64,000 bases of DNA, from assembly GCA_052118425.1 (NCBI GenBank), contig JBQKHF010000007.1. The stretch is one strand, 5' to 3'. Below the pieces are notes generated by a model. It searched no databases, was not told the DNA's origin, and worked only from the letters and a program-made list of their open reading frames with translations. The stretch comes from Roseburia_C sp900315735 (lineage in GTDB: Bacteria > Bacillota > Clostridia > Lachnospirales > Lachnospiraceae). Below are positions 1-10,014 of this stretch, piece after piece. The first letter of the stretch is position 1. Each line of letters begins with the position of its first letter. Position numbers and translations under genes: made by a program.

Positions 1-220
1 TGTCTGCATCCTCTGCTGTGCCGTTCTTTTCATCCTTCATCGCTTTAAAATTCTTTTCCAGAATATAAGCTGCAATACCCCCAAGTATGTAAAACAGGAT
101 AAGCACCAGCAACAATGTCTTTGTAAATGCCAGCAATTCCATCTTCTGAAAGATTGCCACTATACAAGTGATAAATCCTGCGGTCAGCATTACAATCGCA
201 GGAATTGGTTTTGTCTTCAT
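1..220 (-). CDS. small membrane protein, C-terminus cut by window edge
   Basis: The first 73 codons are present and the gene runs off the left edge. The translation starts MKTKPIPAIVMLTAG and shows two hydrophobic helices (about residues 7-22 and 33-55), followed by a charged Lys/Asp/Glu tail. A GAGG Shine-Dalgarno sequence overlapping the cheD stop lies 8 bases before the ATG at 220, so it is the next gene of the chemotaxis operon. I do not recognise the family. Its position just after cheD, where small membrane proteins often sit before fliA in related genomes, suggests a motility-linked role, but that is inference. Confidence 0.7.
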   Translation of the reverse strand, partial: MKTKPIPAIVMLTAGFITCIVAIFQKMELLAFTKTLLLVLILFYILGGIAAYILEKNFKAMKDEKNGTAEDAD

Positions 221-235
221 CGTTCTGTCCTCAAT

Positions 236-721
236 CTAAATAATTTTCAGTTCTTTTCCAACAGATTTAATATAGAACTCTCCGGTATCACAATGCAGTT
301 CTACCGTACGTCCATAATTCAGTCCGGTATCCTCTGCCAAAAGTGGAATACCAAGCTCCTTTAATTTCTGTCTGGAGGCTTCTGCATTTCTTGCTCCGAT
401 ATTTCCAACCTCTGAATTGCCGCTCACCTCGAACATTCTGGCTCCGCCTGCAATCTTCGCTACCAGCCGGCTCTTTACCGCTCCTGCCGCTGTCATCTGA
501 CGGACAAGTTCCACAATTCCTGTATCTGCAAATTTTGCTATATTTGAATTATTTTTCATCTTTGTACTGTCTGGCAGCATAATATGTGCAAGTCCACCAA
601 TCTTGGTAACCGGATCTAATAATGCTATTCCAATGCAGGAACCAAGTCCCAATGTAGTAATCGTATCCGGAGCCTTACAAATATTTAAATCTGCCATACC
701 AACTTTTATTACTTCACCCAT
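236..721 (-). CDS. cheD: CheD, chemoreceptor glutamine deamidase
   Basis: The 161-residue protein has the usual CheD length. It carries the deamidase core TLGLGSCIGIALLDP with catalytic Cys29 and, after GG, His46 in LAHIMLP. CheD deamidates specific glutamines of methyl-accepting receptors and, in Gram-positive bacteria, also binds CheC and stimulates its CheY-P phosphatase activity. It follows cheC by 14 bases, which fits that partnership. The start at 721 is ATG (MGEVIKVGMADLN). It acts in the cytoplasm on receptor signalling domains. Confidence 0.96.
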   Translation of the reverse strand: MGEVIKVGMADLNICKAPDTITTLGLGSCIGIALLDPVTKIGGLAHIMLPDSTKMKNNSNIAKFADTGIVELVRQMTAAGAVKSRLVAKIAGGARMFEVSGNSEVGNIGARNAEASRQKLKELGIPLLAEDTGLNYGRTVELHCDTGEFYIKSVGKELKII

Positions 722-735
722 TGATACCCTTCTCC

Positions 736-1356
736 TTATAAGGTAATTCCCAGAGATTTCAGAATCTTCTCATAAGATTCAAGGTCAGGTAACAGAATAA
801 AATATCCTTCTATCATCACTTCATCTCCGAATTCTGTCGTAATCATAAGTGCATTATCTCCGATTTTACCAAACTGTATTGCCGGGACACTAAGTATTGC
901 TCCTGCCATATCAATTGCAATATACGGAACGGAAGGTGCAATGGTAAGCTGTGTCATAGCAGAAAGTGCATTCAGATAAGAACCGGCAATAATATTTCCA
1001 ATTTCCTTCAATGCAGACATGTCCATCTCATCAAAATCCTCTGCATAGTCTGCCGGACGTCCCATCAACTTGTTTACAAGATAATGTGCAGAATCCAGTT
1101 TCATAAGAAACATCATACTGCCGGTAATATCATCCGTTACTTCCAGATAGATTCCCACAATAGACTCATCCTCCGGACATATTGCTGATCCCAGTTCCTG
1201 GAAAGTAAGCAATTCAACTCTTGGTACATCCATATTAATCCGGATATTTAACATATTCGCCATTGCAGTCGTTGCATTTCCGGCACCAATATTTCCAATT
1301 TCTCTTAAGACATCTACATACATGTCATTTACCTGGTTCAAAGTATAATCTGCCAA
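736..1356 (-). CDS. cheC: CheC, CheY-P phosphatase
   Basis: The 206-residue protein has the two-fold CheC architecture. The first active-site helix contains EIGNIGAGNATTAM (residues about 19-32) and the second EIGNIIAGSYLNAL (about 117-130), so both ExxN phosphatase motifs are intact. CheC removes phosphate from CheY-P and is controlled by CheD, encoded next. It is shorter than FliY, which has the same fold plus a FliN domain and is encoded further upstream in this operon. The 70-base gap to cheW is one of the larger ones in the chemotaxis block. Confidence 0.95.
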   Translation of the reverse strand: MADYTLNQVNDMYVDVLREIGNIGAGNATTAMANMLNIRINMDVPRVELLTFQELGSAICPEDESIVGIYLEVTDDITGSMMFLMKLDSAHYLVNKLMGRPADYAEDFDEMDMSALKEIGNIIAGSYLNALSAMTQLTIAPSVPYIAIDMAGAILSVPAIQFGKIGDNALMITTEFGDEVMIEGYFILLPDLESYEKILKSLGITL

Positions 1357-1426
1357 TTTTATCCTCCTGCCGTCTTCTCAAGATATAGAATATAGTGAGG
1401 CAATATGCCTCACTATATCTACACTA

Positions 1427-1891
1427 TTACGCATTTTCTTTTTCTTCTATAATAGAATGAATGTCCAGAAGGGAAATTAATTCATCTCCGTTTTTACCAA
1501 TTCCATCAATAAAAGATACTTTGGCATTCTTCATATCGCCGCCCACTTTATCAATCTCATTGGTTCCCAATGTAACTACTTCTTTTACTTCATCCACAAT
1601 AATTCCCAACGCGCCCTGCTGTTCAATTTTTAAAATAATGATACGGCTGGCATTGGTAAATACATCCTCTTCTAATCCCATACGGATTCTGAGGCTCATA
1701 ACCGGTACGATTTCTCCACGAAGATTGATAATTCCCTTGAAGAAATTCTGTACTCTAGGTACTCTGGTAATTTTCTGCATACGAACGATATTATCTACAT
1801 AGCTGATATCAATTCCGTACTGCTCATTTCCAATTTTAACCACAATATACTGTTTTCTGATATTTTCTACTGTTTCAAGCTGCTCTGCCAC
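1427..1891 (-). CDS. cheW: CheW, chemotaxis coupling protein
   Basis: CheW links receptors to the CheA kinase. The 154-residue product is a single CheW-like SH3-type domain, with QYIVVKIGNEQYGIDI near the N-terminus and GIINLRGEIVPVMSLR (residues about 58-73), the typical coupling-protein core. I place the start at GTG 1891 (MAEQLETVENI) because an AGGGGGTG ribosome binding site lies about 6 bases upstream. An in-frame GTG at 1900 would overlap that site. The cheA stop is only 15 bases upstream. Confidence 0.94.
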   Translation of the reverse strand: MAEQLETVENIRKQYIVVKIGNEQYGIDISYVDNIVRMQKITRVPRVQNFFKGIINLRGEIVPVMSLRIRMGLEEDVFTNASRIIILKIEQQGALGIIVDEVKEVVTLGTNEIDKVGGDMKNAKVSFIDGIGKNGDELISLLDIHSIIEEKENA

Positions 1892-1906
1892 TCTGCACAC
1901 CCCCTG

Positions 1907-3994
1907 TTAAATCAATGTATTTGCATCCAGGATTAATGCGACTTCGCCATCACCCAGAATCGTTGCACCGCTGATTGTCTTATTGTTATTGATATACTTA
2001 CCAAGTGATTTAATTACGATTTCCTGCTGTCCAAGAAGGTTATCTACAACAAGTCCTGCGTAACGGTCTCCTTTTCTTACAATAACAACAGTAAGGCTCT
2101 CTGCCTCTTCGTCCTTTGGCGGGATATCCAGTATCTGATCCAGCCGGATAATCGGAATAACAGAACCACGCAGTTTAATTACCTCTTTGGATTCTACATA
2201 TTTGATGTCTTCTACCGGAATATCTTCGATTGTCTGGATTGCTCCTAATGCAATTGCATATTTCTCATCACGGATTTCTACCATTAACGCCTGAATAATT
2301 GCCAGGGTAAGCGGCAGTCTTACTACAAATTTAGTTCCGATACCAAGTTTGCTCTTTACTTCAACATCTCCGCCTAATGCTTCGATATTGGATTTTACAA
2401 CGTCAAGACCTACACCACGACCGGAAATATCGGTAATCTTCTTTGCCATGGAGAAGCTTGGCATAAATAAGAAATCGATAATCTCTTTCTGGCTTAACTT
2501 CTCTGCCTGTTCCGGTGTTACCAGTCCACGTTCAATTGCTTTTGCTTTTACTTTTTCTGTATCAATACCGTTACCATCATCACTTACTTCGATGATTACG
2601 TTATTTCCTTCCTGGAATGCATTCAGGTTGATGGTTCCTGTTTCTGGCTTACCACGTTCCTTACGGACTTCAGCACTCTCAAGACCATGGTCTGCAGAGT
2701 TACGAAGTAAATGCTGCAGCGGGTCACCAATCTGGTCAACAACAGTACGGTCAAGTTCGGTATCCTCACCTGTCATGCACAGTTCCATTTTCTTATTCAG
2801 AGTTCTGGAAAGGTCACGAATCATACGAGGGAATTTATTTACAACACTCTCGATAGGAACCATTCGTACTTTCATGACAGACTCATGAAGGCTGGTTGTG
2901 ATTCGCTCCAGATATTCAATCTGCTCATGGAAGGACTGGTTCTGGAAATTGCCGCCCTCCTGGGAACCGATAGATACCAGACTGTTCTTTGCAATAATCA
3001 GCTCACTTACCTGATTCATTAATGCGTCCAGCTTCTCAATATCTACACGGACAGTACGGTTTGTAACCGGTTTGCTTGCTGTTTTTGCTTTGGTCTGTGC
3101 CGGTTTGTTTTCTTTATGTGCAGCCTGCTCTGCAGGTTTTGCTTCTGCTGCGTTTGCCGGAAGGTTCTCCTGAGCATTTTCCTCATGGAATAAAGCAGCT
3201 GTCTTTACTTCTTCTCCTACGGCATCTGCGATTTCAGATACATTCTTTACCGCTTTTAAAATGTCATCTAACGGTGCATTAGATGCTAAGAATAAGCTGA
3301 AATCCAGTTCAAAACGTTCATCCTCAATATCCTGTGAACTTGGATTATAAACAATAATCTGTCCAAATTCTTCTACTGCTTTGAATACCAGGAATGCTCT
3401 TGCTGCTTTTAAGAGGCAGTCCTTCTGTACTTCTACAGTAATTCCGTAGATTTTACTTCCGCCTTCTTCGGCTGCTTTTAATGCATCCTTGTCTTTAGAA
3501 GAAAATTCTACGCTTAAGTATTTCTTTTTATCATCTCCGGATGCCGGTTCTTCTGCTTTCTTTTCTTCTTTCTTCTCTTCCTTTGCAGGTGCCGCTGTTC
3601 CGCCGTTCTCTGCATTCTCTAAGAATTTGTTCAAAGCTGTAATCAGTGCTTCGTTATCTTCTGTTCCTTCATCTGATGTACTCTTGATGGTATCGAGGTA
3701 ACCTTCAATTGCATCCAGGCACTGGAAAAGAATATCAATCATTTCGCTGGTGACTTTTACTTTGTCACTACGTACTTCCTGAAATACATTTTCCATATCA
3801 TGAGTCAGATGCTGCATTCTCTTGAAGCCCATGGTTCCTGCCATTCCCTTTAAGGAGTGTGCAGCACGGAAAATCTCATTAATGGTATCTTTGTTTTCCG
3901 GCTCCTTTTCCAAGGTCATAATGCAATCGCTCAAACTCTGGATATGCTCATTTGTCTCATCAATAAAAATCTCTAGATACTGGCTTACATCCAT
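1907..3994 (-). CDS. cheA: CheA, chemotaxis histidine kinase
   Basis: The 695-residue cytoplasmic kinase has all canonical parts in order: an HPt domain with phosphorylated His46 in AAHSLKGMAGTMGF, a Lys/Glu-rich linker (about 135-155), a P2-like CheY/CheB-binding domain (about 158-265), a second Ala/Lys/Pro linker, a dimerisation region, the ATPase domain with the N-box (LLRNSADHGLE) and G-boxes (DDGNGID, GRGVGLD), and a C-terminal CheW-like domain. It autophosphorylates in response to receptors and passes phosphate to CheY and CheB. It lies between cheB and cheW with gaps of 2 and 15 bases. Confidence 0.97.
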   Translation of the reverse strand: MDVSQYLEIFIDETNEHIQSLSDCIMTLEKEPENKDTINEIFRAAHSLKGMAGTMGFKRMQHLTHDMENVFQEVRSDKVKVTSEMIDILFQCLDAIEGYLDTIKSTSDEGTEDNEALITALNKFLENAENGGTAAPAKEEKKEEKKAEEPASGDDKKKYLSVEFSSKDKDALKAAEEGGSKIYGITVEVQKDCLLKAARAFLVFKAVEEFGQIIVYNPSSQDIEDERFELDFSLFLASNAPLDDILKAVKNVSEIADAVGEEVKTAALFHEENAQENLPANAAEAKPAEQAAHKENKPAQTKAKTASKPVTNRTVRVDIEKLDALMNQVSELIIAKNSLVSIGSQEGGNFQNQSFHEQIEYLERITTSLHESVMKVRMVPIESVVNKFPRMIRDLSRTLNKKMELCMTGEDTELDRTVVDQIGDPLQHLLRNSADHGLESAEVRKERGKPETGTINLNAFQEGNNVIIEVSDDGNGIDTEKVKAKAIERGLVTPEQAEKLSQKEIIDFLFMPSFSMAKKITDISGRGVGLDVVKSNIEALGGDVEVKSKLGIGTKFVVRLPLTLAIIQALMVEIRDEKYAIALGAIQTIEDIPVEDIKYVESKEVIKLRGSVIPIIRLDQILDIPPKDEEAESLTVVIVRKGDRYAGLVVDNLLGQQEIVIKSLGKYINNNKTISGATILGDGEVALILDANTLI

Positions 3995-3996
3995 TT

Positions 3997-5064
3997 TTAA
4001 TTTACCCCCACATTCTTTAGAATTGTGTCTGCAACACGCTGTAACGGTACTACTTCATCAACAAGTCCGGTCTCTGCAATTGCCTTTGGCATTCCATATA
4101 CCACGGATGTCTCTGCATCCTGTGCAATTACATATACATTTTTTTCTTTCTGAAGTTCTGAAATTCCCTTGGTTCCATCTGCTCCCATTCCCGTAAGAAC
4201 AACACAGATGATTTCATCAAAACCACTGTCTAACAAAGACTCATACATAAGATTTGCACAGGGTCTTAACCCACCGATTGCCGGTGCATCGCTCAGTACA
4301 ATCCGATGTTCCTTGCCGGAGAGCCGTTGTACCAGAAGATGTTTTCCTCCCGGTGCTATGTAAACATGTCCCTTTTCTAAGACATCACCCTCCTGCGCTT
4401 CTTTGACTTCCAAAGGGCTTAATTCATTCAGCCGGTCTGCCATAGACTTGGTAAAGCCTGCCGGCATATGCTGAACTACCAGAACCGGTGCATCCATCTC
4501 CGCCTTCAGGAATGGAATTACACTCTGTAAGGATTTTGGTCCTCCTGTGGAACAGGCAATTGCAACAACCTTGCTTGAGGATGCGTCCTTTGTTCTCAGC
4601 TTTCTGACAACTGCCGGTTTCACCACTTTGGTAACTACGCTCTTCTTATGAGCCTGCTTACTTTCTGAATTGGTAACCGTTGAAAGAACCTTAATCAGCT
4701 TCTCACGAAAACGCTGTCCCTTCGTCTCTACCAGATTGTTTGGTTTCTCAATGAAATCAATTGCGCCGCGTTCCATGGCTTTAAGAGTAACTTCAGCTCC
4801 GTCCGTTGTTAATGTACTGACCATTACTACGGTTGCTTTAATTTTTTCATTTTGTAATTTTTCAAGTAGTTCCAGTCCGTTCATCCTTGGCATATTCACA
4901 TCTAAAACAACTGCATCATATTTCATCTGACGCAATCTTTCATATGCTTCCAAACCATCTCTGCATGTATCCGTTGCCTGAAAACCACTATCTGAATTAA
5001 TTATATCACAGATAACTCTTCTCATGAGTGCTGAGTCATCAACAACCAGAATATTCTTCTTCAT
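3997..5064 (-). CDS. cheB: CheB, receptor methylesterase
   Basis: The 355-residue protein consists of an N-terminal receiver domain (VVDDSALMRR, phospho-acceptor Asp55 in VVLDVNMPRMNG, a Lys in FIEKPNN) and a C-terminal methylesterase. The catalytic triad motifs ACSTGGPKSLQ (Ser), VQHMPAGF (His) and TGMGADGTKG (Asp) are all present. When phosphorylated by CheA it removes methyl groups from receptors for adaptation. I see no cheR in the window, so the methyltransferase must be encoded elsewhere. The cheA start follows the stop by 2 bases. Confidence 0.97.
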   Translation of the reverse strand: MKKNILVVDDSALMRRVICDIINSDSGFQATDTCRDGLEAYERLRQMKYDAVVLDVNMPRMNGLELLEKLQNEKIKATVVMVSTLTTDGAEVTLKAMERGAIDFIEKPNNLVETKGQRFREKLIKVLSTVTNSESKQAHKKSVVTKVVKPAVVRKLRTKDASSSKVVAIACSTGGPKSLQSVIPFLKAEMDAPVLVVQHMPAGFTKSMADRLNELSPLEVKEAQEGDVLEKGHVYIAPGGKHLLVQRLSGKEHRIVLSDAPAIGGLRPCANLMYESLLDSGFDEIICVVLTGMGADGTKGISELQKEKNVYVIAQDAETSVVYGMPKAIAETGLVDEVVPLQRVADTILKNVGVN

Positions 5065-5079
5065 TCTATTAATTTATCC

Positions 5080-5820
5080 CTATCCTTTTCCTCTCTGTCT
5101 TGCTTTTCTTTCTTCCGCAAAAATATACTTAATAATTTCTTCCCTTATTTTATCATCATGAATGATGAATTTCAGTCGGTTTTCATACATATTATCACGA
5201 TTCAAGAGCTTAACACTTCTTAGGATATGTCCCGGAAGATAATATTGCTTTTCGCCGGCCTGTGTCTGTAACATCACAATAATCAGAACAGCTTTTCCCT
5301 CTTCTAGCTGTTCATTTGTTACAAATCTTACACCACCTCCACTGATATCAACAATCGTACCCTTTTTCTGTTTTTTATAAAAATCATCATCTCTGAGGCT
5401 TGCAATGATTTCATCTGCTTCTTCCATTTCTGCCTGTTCTTCTGTCAGATGAAAGTAACTCATATCAAGCACACATTCCATACGGTAATATTCTCTTCGC
5501 TGGTATTTGCTCAGCGGTGTATTTAATACAATGCGAAGCAGGTAGCGGTTCTCCGTCTTATAACGTTCCCGGATCTGACCAATGCTTTTATACAATCCAT
5601 TCGGTGTATAGAATACAAATTCATAGCGTAATCCCAGCGGAAGCAAAATTATCTTCCCGCTCTGAATCGGCATCATAATCTCCATTTCACCGTTTTCGAA
5701 CAATTCATAAATCTGGCTCTTGTAAACAGGAGTCTCTTTTTCTTTTGCATCTGTCCGTTCGGTCTGGTTTACGATGCGAATATCAATTTTCATTCCCTCT
5801 CGTAAAACATTTGAAATCAT
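5080..5820 (-). CDS. PilZ-domain c-di-GMP receptor, YcgR/YpfA-like flagellar brake
   Basis: The 246-residue protein has an N-terminal YcgR-like beta domain and a C-terminal PilZ domain. The c-di-GMP-binding signature is intact: YQRREYYRMEC gives RxxxR and VDISGGGVRF gives the D/NxSxxG part. Proteins of this type slow or stop the motor when c-di-GMP is high, in Bacillus by acting on MotA. Location between flhG and cheB supports a motility role. The ATG at 5820 has an AGGTG site 5 bases upstream. An HD-GYP phosphodiesterase gene at 41.5 kb could lower the same signal. Confidence 0.9.
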   Translation of the reverse strand: MISNVLREGMKIDIRIVNQTERTDAKEKETPVYKSQIYELFENGEMEIMMPIQSGKIILLPLGLRYEFVFYTPNGLYKSIGQIRERYKTENRYLLRIVLNTPLSKYQRREYYRMECVLDMSYFHLTEEQAEMEEADEIIASLRDDDFYKKQKKGTIVDISGGGVRFVTNEQLEEGKAVLIIVMLQTQAGEKQYYLPGHILRSVKLLNRDNMYENRLKFIIHDDKIREEIIKYIFAEERKARQRGKG

Positions 5821-5828
5821 TCTATCAC

Positions 5829-6704
5829 CTATCTGTTATTTAAAAATTCCGCAAACAACTGGGCAAATCCCCGTTTCATCAACGGTATGTCATGTGCACC
5901 TGTCACAAGATTATTGGCAAGTATCTCAAATGCCTTTGCCGACTTTGTCTCCGGTGCATACAAAGAAACTGTCTGCTGCTGGCGTACCGCCTTTTCAAAC
6001 ATGGAATCCTGCGGTATCATCCCAAGATACTCCAGATTGCCATTCAAGAACTGTGACACAACAGTGCTCAGTTTATCATAGACTGCCTGTCCATCCTCTA
6101 CGGAATTTACGCGGTTTGCCACAACATGTATCTGTGTTCCGCTCTTAGCAAAATTCGGATTACGATGCAGTGCCTTTAACAGAGAATAGGAATCTGTCAG
6201 CGAACTTGGTTCCGGTGTAGACACTAAAAGCACTTCCGGACATGCCATAACAAATTCCAGTACGCTGTCTGCAATTCCGGCCCCGGTATCCACCAGCACA
6301 ATATCTGCCATCTCATCCAGCTGGGAAAGATTTCTCACCAGAAATGCAATCTGATCCTTTGACAGATTATTCATTCCCACAATGCCGGAACCTCCGGAAA
6401 TAAAGCTTACTCCTGCCGGTCCCTCTGTTATAATCTGTCTGATATCCATTCCCCGGTATATAACATCGCTCAAATTATGTTTTGGTATTGCGCCAAGCAT
6501 AACTTCTACATTTGCCAGTCCCAAATCCGCATCAAAAATGATGACCTTCTTATTCATTTTCTGAAGCTGGATTGCCAGATTAACGGTAACACTCGATTTT
6601 CCCACGCCGCCTTTTCCGCTGGTAACTGTGATTACTCTTGCTTTCTGGGGAAGCTTCTGATTTTTTAATTTAATTACATTGCGCAGCTTTTCTGCCTGAT
6701 CCAT
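5829..6704 (-). CDS. flhG: FlhG (YlxH), MinD-like ATPase controlling flagellar number
   Basis: The 291-residue P-loop ATPase has the deviant Walker A motif TSGKGGVGKSSVTVNLA, the switch region FDADLGLANVEVML, and DTGAGI as the Walker B-like element. FlhG works with FlhF, binding FliM/FliY and stimulating FlhF GTPase activity to set flagellar number and placement. The gene follows flhF by 4 bases. A MinD role in division is less likely because the flhF-flhG pairing is standard and no minC is nearby. Confidence 0.95.
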   Translation of the reverse strand: MDQAEKLRNVIKLKNQKLPQKARVITVTSGKGGVGKSSVTVNLAIQLQKMNKKVIIFDADLGLANVEVMLGAIPKHNLSDVIYRGMDIRQIITEGPAGVSFISGGSGIVGMNNLSKDQIAFLVRNLSQLDEMADIVLVDTGAGIADSVLEFVMACPEVLLVSTPEPSSLTDSYSLLKALHRNPNFAKSGTQIHVVANRVNSVEDGQAVYDKLSTVVSQFLNGNLEYLGMIPQDSMFEKAVRQQQTVSLYAPETKSAKAFEILANNLVTGAHDIPLMKRGFAQLFAEFLNNR

Positions 6705-6708
6705 ATTA

Positions 6709-7950
6709 TTATCTGCCTCCCAACAACTGTTTTACAATTTTCTGTGACTGGAAAACCTCAATGTCATCCGGTACATTCTGCCCTGTTGTCACATAAGAAA
6801 CATCTGCGCCAGAATACATTCGAATATTTAACAGGCTGCCATAACCACTGGTTTCATCTAACTTCGTAAAAATAATCTTGTAATCGGATATTTCATGATA
6901 ATTGTCTACGATTTCAATCAAATCTCTGTATTTTGTTGTTGCACTTAATACCAGATATACGTCCTTTTCATATTTCTCATCCAGGCTCTCGATTAAATGC
7001 TTCATATCTTTTCTCTGTTCTTCATTCTTATAGGAAAAGCCCGCTGTATCTACCAGCACAAGGTCATAATCCTTTACACGCTCAATTGCAGCATTCATCT
7101 CTTCCGGTGAATAAATAACTGTCAGCGGTGTATCCAGGATATTTGCATAGGTACGCAGCTGCTCTGCTGCTGCAATACGATAGGTATCTGCGGTCAGGAA
7201 TGCAACTTTCTTGCCATAATCCACTTTGAATTTAGAAGCCACCTTGGCAATTGTGGTTGTCTTTCCAACACCGGTTGGTCCGATAAAAAATACTACCTTC
7301 GGCTGTCCCGGAACAAGTTCAATCTTCTGCGGCTGTCCGAATTTCAGCACCATCTTCTGATAAACATTGGATAAGATAATATCCATGCTGGCACTGCCGC
7401 GTAAATTCTTCTCTACATCATCTAATATCTGATTCACATATCTTTCATTTACTTCATTATCCAGCAGTGTCTCATAAATCATGCGGATGCAGCGGAAGGT
7501 CTCGGACTGCTGATGCTTCATATCCTTTGGCTGGGCTGCTTCCTTCTCCGGTTTTGCTTCCTCATGATGTTCTGCTTCTTTTTCCGGCTTTAATTTCTTC
7601 TCCAAAAGATTGGAAAGACTTTCAATCTTTTCCTCTAAATCATGGCTGGTCTCCGGATGTACCGGTGTTGCTACCGGTTCCGGTAGCGGAATCTCAATCT
7701 TCTCATTTGCCGCAAAATTAATGCTGTCATGCATTTTTAACGGGACATGCAATGCAGGAAGTGGATTCACTGCCTGCTCTTTTTCCTCCAATGCTGCTGT
7801 TACTTCATAAGTTGTACTCTTTAATGCCCGAAATAAGCCCTTTGGTTTTACTTCTTTTACATTCATAATGACAACTGCTTCGCCCATTTCCTTTTTTGCT
7901 TTGTCAATTGCCTCTTCTCTTGTTCTGCCCTGAAATTTGTTAATCGTCAT
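6709..7950 (-). CDS. flhF: FlhF, SRP-type GTPase for flagellar placement
   Basis: The 413-residue protein has the FlhF layout: a basic N-terminal B domain (MTINKFQGRTREEAIDKAKK), a Pro/Glu/Lys-rich variable linker (about 60-150), then the SRP NG domain with P-loop FFIGPTGVGKTTTIAK (about 221-236), DTAGF, and TKLDET. FlhF dimerises on GTP at the membrane and sets the site of new basal bodies, together with FlhG. The gene starts one base after the flhA stop, implying coupled translation. Confidence 0.96.
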   Translation of the reverse strand: MTINKFQGRTREEAIDKAKKEMGEAVVIMNVKEVKPKGLFRALKSTTYEVTAALEEKEQAVNPLPALHVPLKMHDSINFAANEKIEIPLPEPVATPVHPETSHDLEEKIESLSNLLEKKLKPEKEAEHHEEAKPEKEAAQPKDMKHQQSETFRCIRMIYETLLDNEVNERYVNQILDDVEKNLRGSASMDIILSNVYQKMVLKFGQPQKIELVPGQPKVVFFIGPTGVGKTTTIAKVASKFKVDYGKKVAFLTADTYRIAAAEQLRTYANILDTPLTVIYSPEEMNAAIERVKDYDLVLVDTAGFSYKNEEQRKDMKHLIESLDEKYEKDVYLVLSATTKYRDLIEIVDNYHEISDYKIIFTKLDETSGYGSLLNIRMYSGADVSYVTTGQNVPDDIEVFQSQKIVKQLLGGR

Positions 7951-7951
7951 T

Positions 7952-9985
7952 TTATGCTGTCACCATCCCTACTGATTGTAATTCCACATTTGATTCCACT
8001 TCATTATAAGATACCACAATGAGGTCTTTGAAATAATCCTCGGTAAGCTTCTTAAAATACATTCGCACAATCGGCGAAGTAATCACAATCGGATTCTTTC
8101 CAATATTCTCTAACTTTGCTACTTCCTGCTTTAAGGATTCCATAATATTCTTGGTTTTCTCCGGGTCTAAGGTCAGATAAGCGCCCTGCTCTGTCTGTTT
8201 TACCGAACCCATGATTTCCTGCTCTACCTTCGGGTCTAAGGTTACCACGCTGGTTGTCTCATTCGCCGGGAAGTATTTGCTGGAAATCGCACGTTTCAAG
8301 CCCTGACGAACATATTCCGTCAGTACATCCGTATCTCTGGTTGTTACCGCATGGTCTGCCAAATTTTCAAAAATAGTAAGCAAATCACGAATAGAGATAC
8401 CTTCCTGCAAAAGATTCTGCAATACCTTCTGAATCTCTCCGATGCTTAAAAGCTTCGGAGTAAGCTCGTCCACAAGGGCAGGGTTGTTTTCTTTTATATT
8501 ATTAATAAGATTTGATACATCCTGTCTGGTAAGAAGCTCTGCAATGTGAGAACGGATTACCTCTGTCAGATGGGTGGCAATAATAGATGGCGGGTCAACA
8601 ACAGTATAGCCAAGACTCTCCGCACGCTCTCTCTGTCCCTCTGTAATCCAGATTGCCGGCAGATGGAAGGACGGCTCAAAGGTTGGAATACCGGTAATTT
8701 CCTCTTCCACATATCCCGGGTTCATTGCCATATAGTGGTCAAAAAGGATTTCTCCCTCTGTTACCTGAATGCCTTTTATCTTAATAATATACTGATTTGG
8801 ATTCAGCTGAATATTATCACGCAGACGAATAATCGGAACTACCGTTCCAAGCTCCAGAGCAATCTGTCTACGAATCATTACAACACGGTCTAAAAGGTCT
8901 CCACCCTGGTTTACATCCGCAAGCGGAATAATACCATAACCAAACTCCAGCTCAATCGGGTCAACCTGAAGCAGTGAAACCACATTCTCCGGCCGTCTGA
9001 TTTCTTCCGCTGCCGTCTCTTCTGCATTGGTCTCCTCTTCGATTGCTTCTACCTTTACATCCTTCTGAATCTTACGTCCGGCAACTAAAAACGCCACACC
9101 AAGTGCACAGAACAGCACCGGATTCAACGGAGTTGCAATGCCAAGGAAGGTTATCGTTGCGCCTACAATATACAATACCTTTGGAATTCCAAAAAGCTGT
9201 CCGACCAGCATAGAGCCAAAGTCTGCCTCACTGGATGCCTTGGTTACCAGAATACCGGTTGCCAGAGAAATCAAAAGAGACGGAATCTGGCTGACCAGTC
9301 CATCACCAATGGTTAAAATACCATATTTCTGCAACGCTTCCATTGCAGTCTGTCCGCCATTCATAACCCCCATAACCGTTCCACCAATCAGGTTGATGAA
9401 TGTAATAATAAGACCGGCTGTCGCATCTCCTTTTACGTACTTGGTTGCACCATCCATGGAACCAAAGAAGCTGGATTCCTGCTGAATCTTATTTCTACGC
9501 TCTCTTGCTTCCTTTTCTGTAATGGCTCCGGTATTCAAATCCGCATCAATCGCCATCTGTTTTCCAGGCATAGCATCCAATGTAAAACGTGCAGTTACCT
9601 CAGATACACGTTCGGAACCTTTATTGATTACGATAAACTGAATCAGAATCAGAACGATAAATACAATTGCTCCGATTACAAGATTTCCTCCGCCAACGAA
9701 ACCTCCGAAGGTCTCTACTACATTTCCCGGGTCACCGGTTGTTAAAATCAGTCGGGTGGAAGAAACGTTTAAAGAGATTCGGAATATGGTGGTAAACAAA
9801 AGCAGTGTCGGGAAAAACGACATATCCAGCACTTCTTTTGCAAATAACGCATTAAAAAGGATAATCATTGCCAGTGAAATATTAATTGCCAGCATGACAT
9901 CCAATAAAATAGAAGGAATCGGAATAATAAAGAATATGACTGCAGCAAGAAGATAGATTGCTACACCAAAATCCGCTTTTTTCAT
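7952..9985 (-). CDS. flhA: FlhA, export gate of the flagellar type III secretion system
   Basis: The 677-residue protein has the family's normal length. About eight membrane helices fill the first half (residues about 10-305), with the conserved cytoplasmic FHIPEP-type loop (RFTLDAMPGKQMAIDADLN), and the second half is the cytoplasmic platform that docks export substrates and chaperones. FlhA couples the proton motive force to export through the FliPQR channel. The order flhB-flhA-flhF matches other Firmicutes. Confidence 0.97.
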   Translation of the reverse strand: MKKADFGVAIYLLAAVIFFIIPIPSILLDVMLAINISLAMIILFNALFAKEVLDMSFFPTLLLFTTIFRISLNVSSTRLILTTGDPGNVVETFGGFVGGGNLVIGAIVFIVLILIQFIVINKGSERVSEVTARFTLDAMPGKQMAIDADLNTGAITEKEARERRNKIQQESSFFGSMDGATKYVKGDATAGLIITFINLIGGTVMGVMNGGQTAMEALQKYGILTIGDGLVSQIPSLLISLATGILVTKASSEADFGSMLVGQLFGIPKVLYIVGATITFLGIATPLNPVLFCALGVAFLVAGRKIQKDVKVEAIEEETNAEETAAEEIRRPENVVSLLQVDPIELEFGYGIIPLADVNQGGDLLDRVVMIRRQIALELGTVVPIIRLRDNIQLNPNQYIIKIKGIQVTEGEILFDHYMAMNPGYVEEEITGIPTFEPSFHLPAIWITEGQRERAESLGYTVVDPPSIIATHLTEVIRSHIAELLTRQDVSNLINNIKENNPALVDELTPKLLSIGEIQKVLQNLLQEGISIRDLLTIFENLADHAVTTRDTDVLTEYVRQGLKRAISSKYFPANETTSVVTLDPKVEQEIMGSVKQTEQGAYLTLDPEKTKNIMESLKQEVAKLENIGKNPIVITSPIVRMYFKKLTEDYFKDLIVVSYNEVESNVELQSVGMVTA

Positions 9986-10014
9986 TCCGGCTTCCTCCTT
10001 TCATTAAAATCTTA